Below are positions 1 to 12,006 of a stretch of 64,000 nt of DNA, one piece after another. The stretch's first letter is position 1. Every line of letters begins with the position of its first letter. Position numbers and translations under genes: made by a program. The notes below the pieces were generated by a model that saw only the letters and a list, made by a program, of their open reading frames with translations, made no database searches and was not told the origin of the DNA. Origin of the DNA: Lumbricus rubellus (lineage: Eukaryota; Annelida; Clitellata; Crassiclitellata; Lumbricidae); the NCBI GenBank assembly GCA_945859605.1, contig OX243819.1:9536863-9600862 (forward strand). Direction: 5' to 3'.

Positions 1-159
1 TCCCGATGCAGAGCGGACACTGCATCGGAGTTTCACGCCGAAGCGCTGAGCAATTGTGAGTGAAGGACTTGCCCAAGGTCCTTACGCGGGGAGGTAGATT
101 CGAACCTCGGACCTTCCGGCTCCAAAGCAACGACGCCACCACTAGACCACCGTGCCCCA
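1..159 (-). repeat. tRNA-derived SINE-like repeat (family A), cut by window edge
   Basis: Read on the minus strand, this begins with a tRNA-like head: an A-box-like stretch (TGGTCTAGTGGT) and a B-box (GGTTCGAATCT), followed by a body containing CTTGGGCAAGTCCTTCACT and GTTTCGGCGTGAAACTCCGAT-like sequence. The same module recurs about a dozen times in the window, mostly on the minus strand. The 3' tail lies outside the window. The B-box is that of a tRNA promoter, so a Pol III-transcribed SINE is the best explanation; I cannot name the family. Confidence 0.8.
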
Positions 160-838
160 CCCATATTGGCCCATAGCGAAATGGCAGATGATAGCAAGCG
201 AATATCATACTTCACTAATTGAGTTGGGAGTTCATACATAATTGCATATTTTTTAATGACAGAATCCAAATTTTTCGAGCACCAAATGCCAATCAGTAGT
301 GCTAATTATAGGTCTCACCTGGTCTCACACACTATATGTTATTGGTATAGGCTATTATTAGCAAAGACCTTTAAAGGTCTTTGTTGTTAGTGGCTATTGA
401 TAGTAGGCCTAGTCGAAGGATTTTATTCCAAAGCATTATGGTCAGTTACTGTGCGTCGCGTATTGGTCAGAGAAAGGTCTAAATTTATGTAGAAACAGAC
501 ATGTAATAATTATGACGTCTTTCTTGTTTGTGGCAATTTACGCGAAAATTCGCTCTAATAATATTATCTGTTGACGAAAATAATTAGTATAATTAATCTT
601 AAGAACAGACCACTTCTGTTTATCAGAAGAACGCACCCATAAAACGCACCATAAAACGCACCCGGCGACCTGCGTTTAATTTATGTATCTGAAATCGGAA
701 TGCGGCGTTTCAGTGACAATTTCTAGGATTTTGCTCTTGATTGTATTATTAAATATTGCTCTTTATTGTTTAAGCATTACTATTTTTTGGCTATAACTGC
801 TAGATAGGAAAACTAATTTTGCTATGGCGCCTTAAGTT
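160..838. other. Presumed upstream region of the calcium-sensor gene
   Basis: No coding exon or delimitable repeat was seen here. It lies directly upstream of the first coding exon of the NCS-like gene, so it should hold its 5' untranslated region and promoter, but I see no clear TATA box or initiator that I would call. Confidence 0.4.
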
Positions 839-3800
839 ATGGGCCAGAATTCGGTGAAGCTAAGTTCGAACGACGTTAAAGACCTGAAGGCCATTACGTA
901 CTGTAAGTGTAACCAGGCGTGCAGTTAACTCCGCCACTGCTCGTACCTTGGCAGTGCCAGTCCCAAGCCTGGAGAAAGGAGGAGGGCGACACTAATCATC
1001 ATTGATATGACACAGTTTCGTTAAACAGTAGCAAGTGGAACGTGCAGTTTTGTGTTGACATAGTTGACAACGGTCAGGTTTAAACCCAGAAGTACTTTCT
1101 CTCTCCCCTAGAAACTAGAGGTCCTGTGCCCAATGGCTCTTAGGCCTTAGGGGATGCTCTCATTTCCGTTTCGTAGGCCCTTGAGCTTCAATGGACGAAT
1201 CTCAAGGTCTTGGAGAGGAGGAGGTTTTGGGTAATGGTTACACTGTGGCACGAGTTGCAGAAGATCAGCACATGTGCAGGATTGCTTCCCGTAACCCTTC
1301 CAAATGTTGACTCAGCCTTTATTCGCAGAATTGCATTTGTGAAATATTGGACATTACTGACACCTTGCATTGCTGCCAAACAGTTAAATTCGATTTCTGT
1401 AATAACTTGTGATCATCTGTTCATGCCATGAATTGTAATCATGGTACATTCATGTCAATTTGAAATAATAGATTCAGGTTATCATTATTGGGCATAGCGT
1501 GACGTTACCAGGGTTTTAAGTAGTTCAGATGATGTACAATCTACAGGTGTTAAAATACTGCAAATTAACCAAAACGCTTGATTGCCCAATTTTCCAAGTT
1601 TCCTGTTAAACGCCATTACAGTGTCTACTGAGACATTGTAATCATCCAGAGACAAAAGATCGGCCCTCTGACCACACAGTTACTGTCATAATTTCTTATG
1701 TTTTTATGAGTGCATATTCATTTATTCAGAGAATTTATATAGTGCTCCTTTAAGAACCTAATCAGACATATTCCCTACCAAGCCATGACTAAAATCTATT
1801 GTTTAATAGAACTATTATTGTATTATTATTGTGCAAGGTAAATTTTGTTCTTATGTTATCTGTTTTGTAGTTGACAAGAATGAGTTACAACAATGGTTAG
1901 TATATAGTTTACTTTTGACATTTTTTCACGAAACAAACTTGTAAGGTTTTCATAAATGTTTTGATTGTGAGCTGTGAAGTTGAAATGCTATTGAGTGGTA
2001 TCCTTGAAGGGACAATTGTTAATACATTGGCGGAACTACATCAGGGCATGCTGTTGGTCTACCAGAATTTTTGTGTGGCTTTTGGAAATTTTGGGGACAT
2101 AAATTGTTCCTGCACTGGTTACTTCTAGGACTGCCCTGGTTATGCCCCAGTGATAAAAAGTATGTTATGGTGCTATATAAATCATAATGAGGATCTGTAT
2201 TTTATGTTGCCTCATTCTAAAGTGCACATGTGACCATTCAACAGAAGATTGATAGCACTAGGCAATTGCAATGAATTGCATACATGTGCAGGACTCTTTA
2301 ACAATGAGCTTTCCTAACACCTTGTTGTCTCATGGCCTTGCACACTGGAAGAGAAAAAATAATAATTCTGCATGTCTTATTTGTTTCTAGGTATCGAGAT
2401 TTTATGAGAGAGTGTCCAGAAGGCATATTAAGGAAGCAGGTTGGTTTAATGCTTTTGCGGGCATCTTTATGCAACAGATTTCTTTCGTATGCTGACGAAA
2501 GCAATTCTGTTCGATCGTGATTTTGTGTTCCCAATCGTATTTTTTTCTATATTCGTATTGCGTAGATCTGACCAATAAGACTTTGTTTCATGAATAGCTC
2601 AAACTGGTTTTTTGTTGTGGCTGTTCTGGGAGAGCTCCTATTTAGATTTTTGATGTGGTGCTGTGTAAGGCCAATGATTGAATGAATTTGACAATAACTA
2701 AGTTGTTGTCAACATTTTCATTTTTAAAGCATGTGTTGGACCAGTCAGTGAGGTTATGTGACAATACCATATCTACGAGTTTTATGCACATGCTGGTTAT
2801 TTATGTACTTGTGCACTACATGCATGAGAGTATAGTAGTCCTGTGTGACACTGTGTTGGTGTTTATGAATCGCCTGTCTATTGCAACAGCTGTTTGAAGA
2901 TGAGATTCATTACTGAACAGCGGCTGTCCATTCATTTGAGGCATGCATTTTTTTATAGGGAAAGTCTTAACTGCCATGATATGTGTTATCAGTACATGCT
3001 ATGCATTTGGTTTTGTTCTATTTTAAACACAGGAATTTCGAGCCATTTATCAGCAGTTTTTCCCAGCTGGTGATTCGACCAAATTTGCGGGATTTGTCTT
3101 CGACGTCTTTGATTCGAACAAGGTAATTGATATGCAGAACTTGACTTAAAAGTTAAATGACAGTGATGCAACATGATTTTGAGTGAGTTTTCATGGCCAA
3201 TGAACAAATGCAACGATAGAAACTGTTTGTGGGTTTCGGCTTGGTTCACAAGTCTACAGACCATCTAGCATTATACCATGAGCATCATCATCATTTCTTT
3301 TATTTCTCGGGTTTAACAAGGTAGTGCGGTGACATGAGTCAGGTGAGGAGGAGAATTTCTATATAGCACAAAATTTAAGCCATTTTCCCATATACCTACC
3401 AAAAGTTATCAAAACTTGTAGATATTTGATGAAGTTCTGACAAAAACAATTTGCACAGTTTTTTGAGACACGGTATAAAAGACATGTCAAGGACTGGTTC
3501 AAAGGTGGCCATGGGCCAGACAGGGCCCACAGGTGTCCACACCTTAACTAAAGCCTAGAACAAGAGCTAAGTACTAGTAGAATAGGTTTCTTTGACTTTT
3601 CTGACTTTTGGTGGGCATGATGCTATGAAATTATTTTGGTCATGAGCTGGTATCAATTTATGCCAATGTGCAGTGTAATAACCTTACGTACATTATTGAG
3701 AAAATGACATATGCTCCATACGTATGGTCACAACTTGCTTCATCCTTGGAGTCTTGGACACTCGCATAGGCCACGAACTCTGTGGCAAATGCCACAGCAG

Positions 3801-5743
3801 GTGAACCTCATGAAGGTGTTGTGGTGGGCATTTGAGTAGCAGAAGTTCTGTTACACACTTGCTGTCACATTTGCCACCTATACCAATGCTGTGTATTGTT
3901 GCTGTTTTTTTATTTGTTTCAGCGTGGTTCTATATCATTTCGTGAATTCATCGTGGCCTTGTCTATCACTTCTCGTGGAACAATGGATGAGAAATTGGAT
4001 TGTATGTATCTTTTTGCTTTTAATTTAACATATAACTAATCATTCGTTCATTCATTCATTGAGCATTCATTCCTTCGTTCATTCATAATATATAGCACCT
4101 CTCTAAGATTCCTACTCAGCCCCACTAAGAAGCTCTCCCAGCTAAGCCCAAGCAACGCACAGTTTTCTTTCGGTTGTAGAATGTGTTTGTGGTGTTCTTG
4201 CTATACGAACTCGCAGGTCTAAATGGAGGCTATTCCACGTGGTTTACCCATTCCCTGAATGCACAATGTTTTCTTATTCCCATCATTTCTCATCTTTACA
4301 ATACTTTACTGACATTGAAAGTTTACCTCTGATTCATCAAATCGTTATTGTCACTGCGATTGTTAATCTGCATATGTTATGCTGAGTTTTTGTTGTTGTT
4401 GTTGTCAGGGGCCTTTAGCCTGTACGACTTGGATAGGGATGGCTTCATCAGCAAAGCAGAGATGATGACGATAGTTGAGGCCATCTATCTGATGGTTGGC
4501 ACCGTCCTCGATCTACCACAAGACGAAAATACGCCGGAGAAGAGGGTCGATAAGATATTCAAGCAGATGGATCTGGTAAGGAACTTAATGTGATGTCATG
4601 GAAATGCTTGCTTTAGATATGTTATTAAAAAATTAGTTTGTTCTGTGATGGCGCCTTGTAATGGCATGCAGTGTTACGTCCCCTTAAAAATTGTCATTGT
4701 TGCTGTTATTATTATCATTATTTTATTTGATTTTATTTATTTTCTCGCATGTGCTATAGTGCCCCTTTGAGCTGGCTACTCAGAGGCACTCCCAACTGCA
4801 GCGCAGACACTGCATATGGGTTTCATGCCGAAGCGTACAAGCAATTGCAATACAGGACTTGCTCAAGGTCCCAGTGCAGCAGCTTGAGGTGGATTCGAAC
4901 CTGGAACCCTCTGGCTCCAAGGCACAAAACTCATTACTACATCACCATGCCCCACATTGATATAGAATTACATTTGGCAAAACCATCGTAACTCAGCTGT
5001 TGTGCAGTTAGCAGGGCCAGATGTCGATAAATTTCTGACAATAGGGAATATGTATTTTCAAGGCTGAGCCAAAAGCCACAAGGAATTTATAGATAACTGT
5101 ATTGTATGTTCGTATCTGGTAATTTATATCTCTAGCGTCTCTTGCACAATGACTATTCAGAGGCGCTCTCAGCACAAAAAACTCCTGGGAGTAGAAATGC
5201 CTTTAAAGAGTAAGAGACAGATGAGGATAAGCGAGTCATTATTTTAGCCCTTAGTGCCGAAGAAAGGTCATTCCACATGGAGGGACCAATCACGGCAAAT
5301 GTCCATTGTCAGGCAAGAGAAATCGTGGGAATAAAAGCATCAAGACAATCAGCAGAACGCAATGAGCAAGACGAAGATGCGGGAAAGATTTAATAAGTGT
5401 CTGCTGATGATTGTGGGAAAGATATTTATCACCAGTACGGCTAGCTGAGGCAAGTTACTTGTTTATGTGCCAGTGAGTCAGTAAGTATCGCTGTAAAAGA
5501 GTAGGACTATAGTTTCAGGATAGGTTTGTGAGTTTGAAAAGAATTAATAATAAAAGAGAGATATGCTTTGTTGTTGTTCTGATGAGATTCTATGCTGACT
5601 TTGCTTAGAACCGCGATGGGAAGCTGAGCAAAGACGAGTTCCGTGAGGGTTCCAAGTGCGACCCGTGGATAGTGCAGGCGCTGTCTATGGAACTGCCCGG
5701 CATGAAGAACAAGACCGTTAGCACCAAGACGAAATGGCGCTAA
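839..5743 (+). CDS. Neuronal calcium sensor (frequenin/NCS-1-like) EF-hand protein, complete, 7 exons
   Basis: Coding exons: 839-902, 1871-1895, 2391-2439, 3033-3122, 3923-4001, 4409-4575, 5609-5743. All introns are GT-AG and all phases agree, giving 202 residues and a TAA stop. The protein starts MGQNS, so Gly2 could be myristoylated, although Ser sits at position 5 rather than the usual 6. EF1 (36-47) is degenerate and carries the Cys38-Pro39 typical of the NCS family. EF2 loop is 73-84, with Arg77 at a position that usually coordinates calcium. EF3 (109-120, [12 protein letters not shown]) and EF4 (157-168) look canonical. Motifs [14 protein letters not shown] and IVQALS match NCS-1/frequenin best. 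NCS proteins are membrane-associated calcium sensors that control channels, PI4-kinase and secretion. The C-terminus is about 12 residues longer than NCS-1 and basic, so this is a diverged member rather than a clear orthologue. The second exon is a 25-nt microexon. Confidence 0.92.
2028..2175 (+). repeat. Degenerate short relative of the CAGTGGCGGC hAT-like element
   Basis: The left part (GGCGGAACTACATCAGGGCA) and right part (ACTGCCCTGGTTATGCCC ... AAAAAGT) resemble the two ends of the element at 21049-22681. No clean TSD could be found. It lies in the second intron of the NCS-like gene. Confidence 0.4.
4086..4262 (+). repeat. Interspersed repeat family B, fragment
   Basis: Contains AGCACCTCTCTAAGATTCCTACT, AAGCTCTCCCAGCT and GGAGGCTATTCCACGTGG, modules shared with the copies near 5135, 28676, 39940, 40929 and 63683. 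It has no tRNA-like head and no ORF. It lies in an intron of the NCS-like gene. Confidence 0.5.
4745..4955 (-). repeat. SINE-like repeat family A, diverged copy
   Basis: Shares the TATAGTGCCCCTT end, CTCAGAGGCACTCCCAACTG, GGACTTGCTCAAGGTC and the inverted B-box GTGGATTCGAACC with the other family A copies. It is more diverged than the copies at 11791 and 24664, so it is probably an older insertion. It lies in the last intron of the NCS-like gene. Confidence 0.75.
5135..5480 (+). repeat. Interspersed repeat family B
   Basis: Contains CAGAGGCGCTCTCAGCACA, GGTCATTCCACATGGAGGGA, CCAATCACGGCAAATGTCCA, a stretch of purine-rich sequence, and GTAGGACT near the end. The same order of blocks is found near 28676, 40929 and 63683. 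The opening GAGGCGCTC block is also the tail block of SINE family A, so the two families may share a 3' end. Confidence 0.55.
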
Positions 5744-6175
5744 CCTAACAGTCTTTGTCTTCCTCGGACTCTTGTGACTGCTACTGCTGCTGGTATAGTG
5801 CATTGGTGACTTTCGCTCTTAGGCATCAAGTCGTTGCTGCGGAAATTTTACTTCAAAGGCTCGTAGGTTGGCTTTATGGAGCTTGACTTAGTCGAGTGGC
5901 AATTCATTGGCGTTTTGTGTTGTACGATAGTCAGTATTGATGCTGCTACGAGATCTCAGCTTTTGTTCTGACATCTACGTGTTTTGAAAACGCGTTGCTT
6001 TTACGAAAACAGTTTTGCCGATTCCTGTGTTGAGCTTTTTAGAGACTTATTGATGATTTGCCTTACCGTTTTGTTTGTGATTACTTGTAATGTTGCAAAG
6101 CTGCTGTTTTATCTGAATTATTTAATCATTCCGATATCTAATGGCACCAACTTCTACCAGGCTAAAGAACTTTAA

Positions 6176-6237
6176 CCCTTTACCATCAGAGAGTGTAGGA
6201 TTTCCGTACCATTTACTACACTCTGGTTGGTAAAGGG
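6176..6237. mobile_element. 62-bp TTAA-flanked hairpin (piggyBac-like micro-MITE)
   Basis: The element begins CCCTTTACCA and ends TGGTAAAGGG. It is bounded on both sides by TTAA (6172-6175 and 6238-6241). Inner arms (GAGTGTAG / CTACACTC) extend the hairpin, leaving a loop that contains GGATTTCC. TTAA target duplication with CCC-starting termini is the piggyBac signature. At this size it can only be a cross-mobilised passenger or a relic. Sister copies are at 19039 and 32457. Confidence 0.65.
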
Positions 6238-6260
6238 TTAAAAAATTTCCTGCTGGAGGC

Positions 6261-6346
6261 ATAAATTTATCACATGTTGGCTTTAATGCTGTATAAATCA
6301 CATGTTGGCTTTGATGCTGTATAAATCACATGTTGGCTTTAACGCT
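6261..6346. repeat. Three-copy ~28-bp tandem repeat
   Basis: The unit ATAAATCACATGTTGGCTTT plus a short GATGCTGT tail is repeated three times with a few substitutions. The first copy has a 4-bp expansion and the last is truncated. Confidence 0.85.
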
Positions 6347-9234
6347 AACTGTGGGAGTTGATGAGTTGCTTTTATTTAACTTCAGTTTCAATGCTTTCAA
6401 AATCTTTGATTTCAAGTCGACATATTTTGATTTTTCATTAATACACGGAGGCGTCGTAGTCTTCCATTGTCATTGATGTGTTTAACGGCTCACGTACTTT
6501 GCGTCCTATTTCAACGTTCGGCATAGTCAGGTCTTTTGTATGCATTCAAGTGTTGTGAAAACAAATCCGTACTAGTAGTGAGGGCTGTGAAAAAGCAGAA
6601 ACTTGAATGTAGTCTATTGGTTGTGCTGTTAGGTGCCCCAAGGCATCACATCGACCAATTTCAAGGTCTGGCGGATACTTTGATATTGTAAATTGTTGCA
6701 GTTTCTTGATTCAGTACTCAGTAGGCCAGTGAGCTTTGTATATCTGTAACATGTGATGTAACGTAACGAGACATTTACTTGACGCCTTTGTAGCACTCTC
6801 AAAGTGCTCGTTGTGTAGGATCAGAATCTGTTGTAGTTTGTAACGTTGGTGCAATGTATTTTGTGTACAAGTAAATCTACTGGTTGTCCAAAATCGATTG
6901 ATAAAAATTAGTGTTTGGAGAGAGAGTGATGGTAGAGCTTTCTTTTGTAGGTTGTTGATTGTTTTGTTATTTATGATGTACATTGATGTTGTGTGACTCA
7001 GTAGTATTAAGGGTAATTTGTTGCGGATTGTAGTAATCTGCTTTGGAAGTTGTGTGTAGTATCAATTGAATACTGAGTGGTAAACTGTCGTAATGTGTCA
7101 ATGCCAGGCTGTGAAGGAAGTAATATGCCACAAAGGCGCAAGGATGACGTTTGGCTGAAGCCATGGTATAGCACGTGGCAGTACTTAGTCATGATTATGG
7201 TAAATTGCGATTTGTGTGCTGTATGTGGTCTGCTGAATGGCATTCTTGTGAATATAACTGTCTGTTGTATAGCAGTTTAGTGAATGTCATGCATGGTACA
7301 TTGGTACTGCCTGTCAGATAATAAGTTCTGTATCTTATTCTTAGTTGAAATGTACATGCCTCAGTTCCCCTCTCTACAATGGCCATGCGATGCTCCTTAC
7401 AAATGTGATCTTTCTAGAGATTTTAGATGCTGAATTCTGCAGAAATAGTCTTTTTTACCAGATGTTAGTTATCTTATTGCACAGTACCTTTTTGTTCTGC
7501 TTTTATTATAATTATTGCTTTTCTATTGTTATATCCTTTTATTATCTTCAACATGTGTTACAGATAGTACAATTAACAAGGCAGTGGCTATTGTTCTAAA
7601 TTATAACAAGTCCTCCCCAGGTCTGGCTCAGCTAATGTGCATCAATCGGCCGCCGAGTTGAAGCATTGAACAGTTACGAAGTTGTTATTAATATTACTAC
7701 TTCTTTTATTATTACTATTATTTTTATTATTACTATTATTTTTATTATTAGTTTGTTACTGGGTACATATCGCATTGGTGTCTAATGTACAAGGCATAAA
7801 AACCAAGCCACAATCAGGTGAACATTCAGACCATTCGACTAAGACAGAAAATATGAACAAACAAATGGACCAGCAGTATACAATGTGGTTGTGCTACATT
7901 TATTTCCAATTTACATTTTGTGCTAGTGGTATCCTCCTCAAAGATTTGACACAGCACTTCTTTTGTTTCCACTGTTTTTGGTCATTGCCTTGAAGTTGAA
8001 TTGGTGCTATTATCTACTGGAGTCATTGCTGTTAATAATTACTGAACAACTGCAGCACATATTTTCTGTGTCTTTCTCAGTATTTTTCAACAGCAGTTTC
8101 AATTTTTGCATTGTTGCAGAAAACTGGTAGCTACGGTACTTTGGTATGAGATGCTATTTAAATTAGTGGTTTGAATTTTGGTTTCATTTTTACACCTTTA
8201 TTTAACTGTGCAGAATGATTGAGTTTAAGTGACATTTTATCTATAACTATATGGACACTGAAAGTGGGAATTCCCGGTTGGGTAAAGTCCCTTGCCTAGT
8301 AATTAACTGCAAGGCATAAAAAACACTTAGTTGGCTTGGCTTCAGATCAGAGGTGAATGATTATGATGTAACATGTATGTGTGTATTTTGCTATTTATCT
8401 TTTAAGAACCTCACACACATGGGTGCTTAATACATATGGCATGTAACAGATCTAACAGTATAATGTTTATATATTATTATTGGCAGTATTGTAAGGAATT
8501 TAGTCACAGTTTGAGATAATTCAAACTTAAGTAACTCGAGTTTTAGCTGTTGGTTTAGGCTGCTTATAGTTGTGTACAATATTTGACGTGCCATTCCCAA
8601 GACGTTATAACGTGCACTACTGAGGATTGTGTTCTTCTCTTCTGTTATAGCTTTTGACGGTCATGATATTCACCAGCAATATTCATATATAGATTATACA
8701 TTGTTCTAGACAGATAAACTTAACTTTTTTTAATAAAAACTAGAAAATGTGAAAAATTTGACTTAGCACTTAGAGCCAGTCATGTATGTATTATAGATGT
8801 TACTGAGTTGATTAGAGCCTGCTATGGGTAGTGGCTTTGAGCGTATTCTTAATGCACGGCTTAATGCAGTGCTGCCGTTCTTATGCCTTGGTACCAAAAG
8901 GTGGTTCTACAAAATGGTGGCACTGTGCAAGTCTGAAATATCTGCTTCTTGAGAGATTTGTTGTACTGGCATGGCTGTGATTTTTTGTTGTGACATATAA
9001 ACTGGAATAACTTGATCCTTTGTGTGATTAAATTTGCTCCAGGTTTATTGATATGAAGTAGTGACAGAGCGTGGTTTTGTTGATGAGGAAGCAATTTTGT
9101 AGTCAAGGGAGCTTGTTTATGTCGTTATGTTTTATAGTTTTTAGCAGTACCTGTTCGAATTTTACACGAAACGTTTTCATATTTGTGGAACATGTGTTGA
9201 CATTTGGTGTTAAGTTACAGGTGTGACTTTAATA

Positions 9235-9516
9235 CATGGGTGCCTGTACATTGGGGGTAAGGGGACACTGTGTCCACCCCTGGAAATTGACGCCTTTTTT
9301 GACTACTCATTTTTGGTTTTTAAGGAATTGCTTTACATCAAAGCACTTGACACTAATGATACATAAAGTGAAAAACGAGAAATTTTACATTTAAACCTCT
9401 CTGAAAAATACTTATGTTCATAATTTCCTGCATTGAATTTTTCAAGGTCTTATTAAAAAATGTAATTGTGACCATTGTTTGGCCCCTCCTGCAAGAAATC
9501 TCTGCAGGCACACATG
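9235..9516. mobile_element. hAT-type MITE, 282 bp, with perfect 8-bp TSD
   Basis: Terminal inverted repeats are CATGGGTGCCTG on the left and, on the complementary strand, CATGTGTGCCTG on the right. Both sides are flanked by CTTTAATA (9227-9234 and 9517-9524). An 8-bp TSD and CA...TG ends are typical of hAT-type elements. There is no ORF, so it is non-autonomous. It shares an internal GTCCACCCC / GACTACTCATTTTTGG type motif with other MITEs in the window. Confidence 0.8.
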
Positions 9517-9524
9517 CTTTAATA

Positions 9525-11790
9525 GTAGGAGTGTAGTAGTTTTGAAATGTGTGTGAGTATGTGTTGTCTTAGTGTGTTGTTACAGTTGGTTGTTACTGTG
9601 TGTTACTTTACAGATTTGAGGTATTTGTATTACATAGAATGAATGCTTTACATCTTATAGCTTAGATGTTTGCGTTTTTATATGTTAGTTTTCTGGTGTA
9701 GTTTATTTTTTGGCGTTGTTCTATACGAAAACTTTCTGCTGTTTAACTCTTGGTTACCGGTGCAGTCCTCAAGCTGCCAGCTTGTTGTGCATTTACTTTG
9801 TGGTATCAATTTCAAAGATTTCAATCAAACTTTTATTCTCTAGGTAAGATTTTGTGCCAACACAAGGACCAATGATTGTAACAGGACTGGAAAGTCCTTG
9901 TTAGTGTCATGTGATTTATTGGATTGCAGTGACACTGCAGCGCCCCTGGTGGCTGGGAAGGTGTCAATTGATGCAGTTTAAAATACTCAGCAAATTATGG
10001 CTTAAATAAAAAATTTGACAGTGGAAAGTAGACAGTTACTCAATTAGAAACAATTTTAATTTATGGTGTTTTGGGAGGAAATTCGATTCAGTTTTAGAGT
10101 TATTTTGCATGGCTGAAACATGTGCAGAACTTTGAATAAAATCCTGTGGAGAGAGGAAAATATGAGATTTCTGAAAATTAATGTTGGCTGTTGTCGTATG
10201 TTGTAGAAATAATTATGACAAATATTTAGACAGGCATAAAAACAATCGATGGATTCATGAAAACTCATGCTTACAGTTTACATACATAATTATGGTGACG
10301 ATTTGATGGTCACGAGGGTTGTAACTTGTATGGTGCCCTAATGCATACATACATAGGCTACATACATGCTAAGATGGTGACCATGACTTCCATTATTGTT
10401 ATTATTATTATTATTACATAAATTTCTTATGTGCAGTGGCGTAACTAGAAGCAAAATGGAACCCGGGCAATAGTTTTCAGTCGTGCAGGGTCATCATAAT
10501 GGTTTGTTTTATAGACAATATCCGCCTTTTTACACGTGTAAACAAACTGCTCCACCGCTCTAGTTGCCTTCTAGTTTCCGTGTCGAAACGCCGTGTCCTC
10601 CAAACAAACTCCGAGCGTGCTCAGAGCAGTAGTAGAACGTGCCTTTATATGGCCTATCTGTACGCAACTAACGCATCTAGAAGCCTTGGAACGAGACAAA
10701 AACCTGGAACTGGATCAGGCCGTTGTCGGTTCTCTGGTCCACTAATTTAAATCGATATGCTGGTTTTCGACGAATCCCATGGCAACGACCGATATTCGAC
10801 CACAGATCTGCTCTAGCTATTCTAAACAACAATAGTCAATGGAGGGGCGAAGTTTTTCACGGATCAAACTTAATAAATTTTATAAGCTGTGGATATTCTC
10901 AAAATGGCCATGGACGATAGGACGATAGTATATAGGGCTATGCAACAACCTAAAACTATAAGATTAGGCCTATAAAATTATTTATGTGAAACGGAAAAAC
11001 TGTCTGATGATAGGCTTAATTGTTCTTGGAATGCATAGCGTAGAACTAAATCAACTGGCCTAGCCACTGTCATCTAATAATTATAATTTAAGTGCTCCTG
11101 TAGTCCCCAAGTAGGCTAGGCCGAAGCTATAGGCCTACTGCCGTTGCGTCGTATCAGCGTGACTTCAATTTTTCATGTAGGCCTATGGATGATAGATCGA
11201 TATCCATTTTAGACCCAAGTCCGCTAGAATGGCAAGTAGGCCTAGGCTTCAGTAAAGTCATAAGATAAAGAATTCCCAAGAGTAGCCTATATATTCCTAA
11301 ATAGGCTAATTATCTATAGGCCTACCATCACATGCCACGTATACAGGACATTGAACTTTTCGCACTATTTTGTTACCGAGAAGCAGACACATGGTTGTAG
11401 ATTTTTGCCTAGAACACCATGCAATTGGGGGTAGGCCTAGGCCTATATAATGTTATCATTTTCCCGGAATGCAGTGGTTATCAGGGCCTGCATAGCTCTA
11501 ACCAGATGAGCCATAGACACACTGCATGTAGGCCTACCCAACCACCCACACCCACCCACCCATCCACATGGTGTAAGCAGAATCGAATAATCGTTCAGTT
11601 CGTCTGAAGCAATTACTATACGTCGTCGTCGTTTCCTGTGATAAGCGCCTCATCTAAGGAACCGAACCGTCGCCGCTCTACTCGATGCCTGCCGCCCCGC
11701 CACTCCTCCATCCCATTCGTCCACGACATGCATGGTTTCTATATACGTCCTCTCAGCATGGCCTCTATAAACTTCACAGTGTATAATGTT
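9525..11790. other. Non-coding stretch without assignable features
   Basis: AT-rich sequence with short TTA runs near 10400. CAGTGGCGTAACTAG at 10436 looks like one hAT-type transposon end, but I found no partner end. TAGGCCTA palindromes become frequent from about 10.9 kb. I see no supported exon. Confidence 0.4.
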
Positions 11791-12006
11791 TGTTTGTATG
11801 TGCACTTAATTGCTACAGCGCCCCTTCAAGCTCTCTCGCTACTCAGAGGCGCTCCCGAATGCAGAGCGGACACTGCATCGGAGTTTCACGCCGAAGCAAT
11901 TGTGAGTGAAGGACTTGCCCAAGGTCTTTACGCGGCGAGGTGGATTCGAACCTCGAACCTTCCGGCTCCAAGGCAAGGACCCCACCACTACACCACCGCG
12001 CCCCAC
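11791..12006 (-). repeat. SINE-like repeat family A, near-complete copy
   Basis: A full module on the minus strand: GGGGCGCGGTGGTGTAGTGG head, B-box GGTTCGAATCC, the CTTGGGCAAGTCCTTCACT body, and a tail ending GCACATACAAACA. A short deletion removes part of the GCGCTGAG block compared with the copy at 25198. Confidence 0.85.

Larger units (their letters stand above)
5744..9234. other. Presumed long 3' UTR and intergenic sequence
   Basis: AT-rich sequence downstream of the NCS-like stop codon. It holds a small hairpin element (6176-6237), a three-copy tandem repeat (6261-6346) and a TTA-rich microsatellite (7684-7752). Several AATAAA hexamers occur (for example 8732-8737), but I cannot say which one ends the transcript. 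No further exon with family similarity was seen. Confidence 0.4.

Noticed and set aside
10436..10460. CAGTGGCGTAACTAG as a hAT-type transposon terminus
   Set aside because: No matching inverted end or duplicated flank was found within several kilobases, so no element can be delimited.
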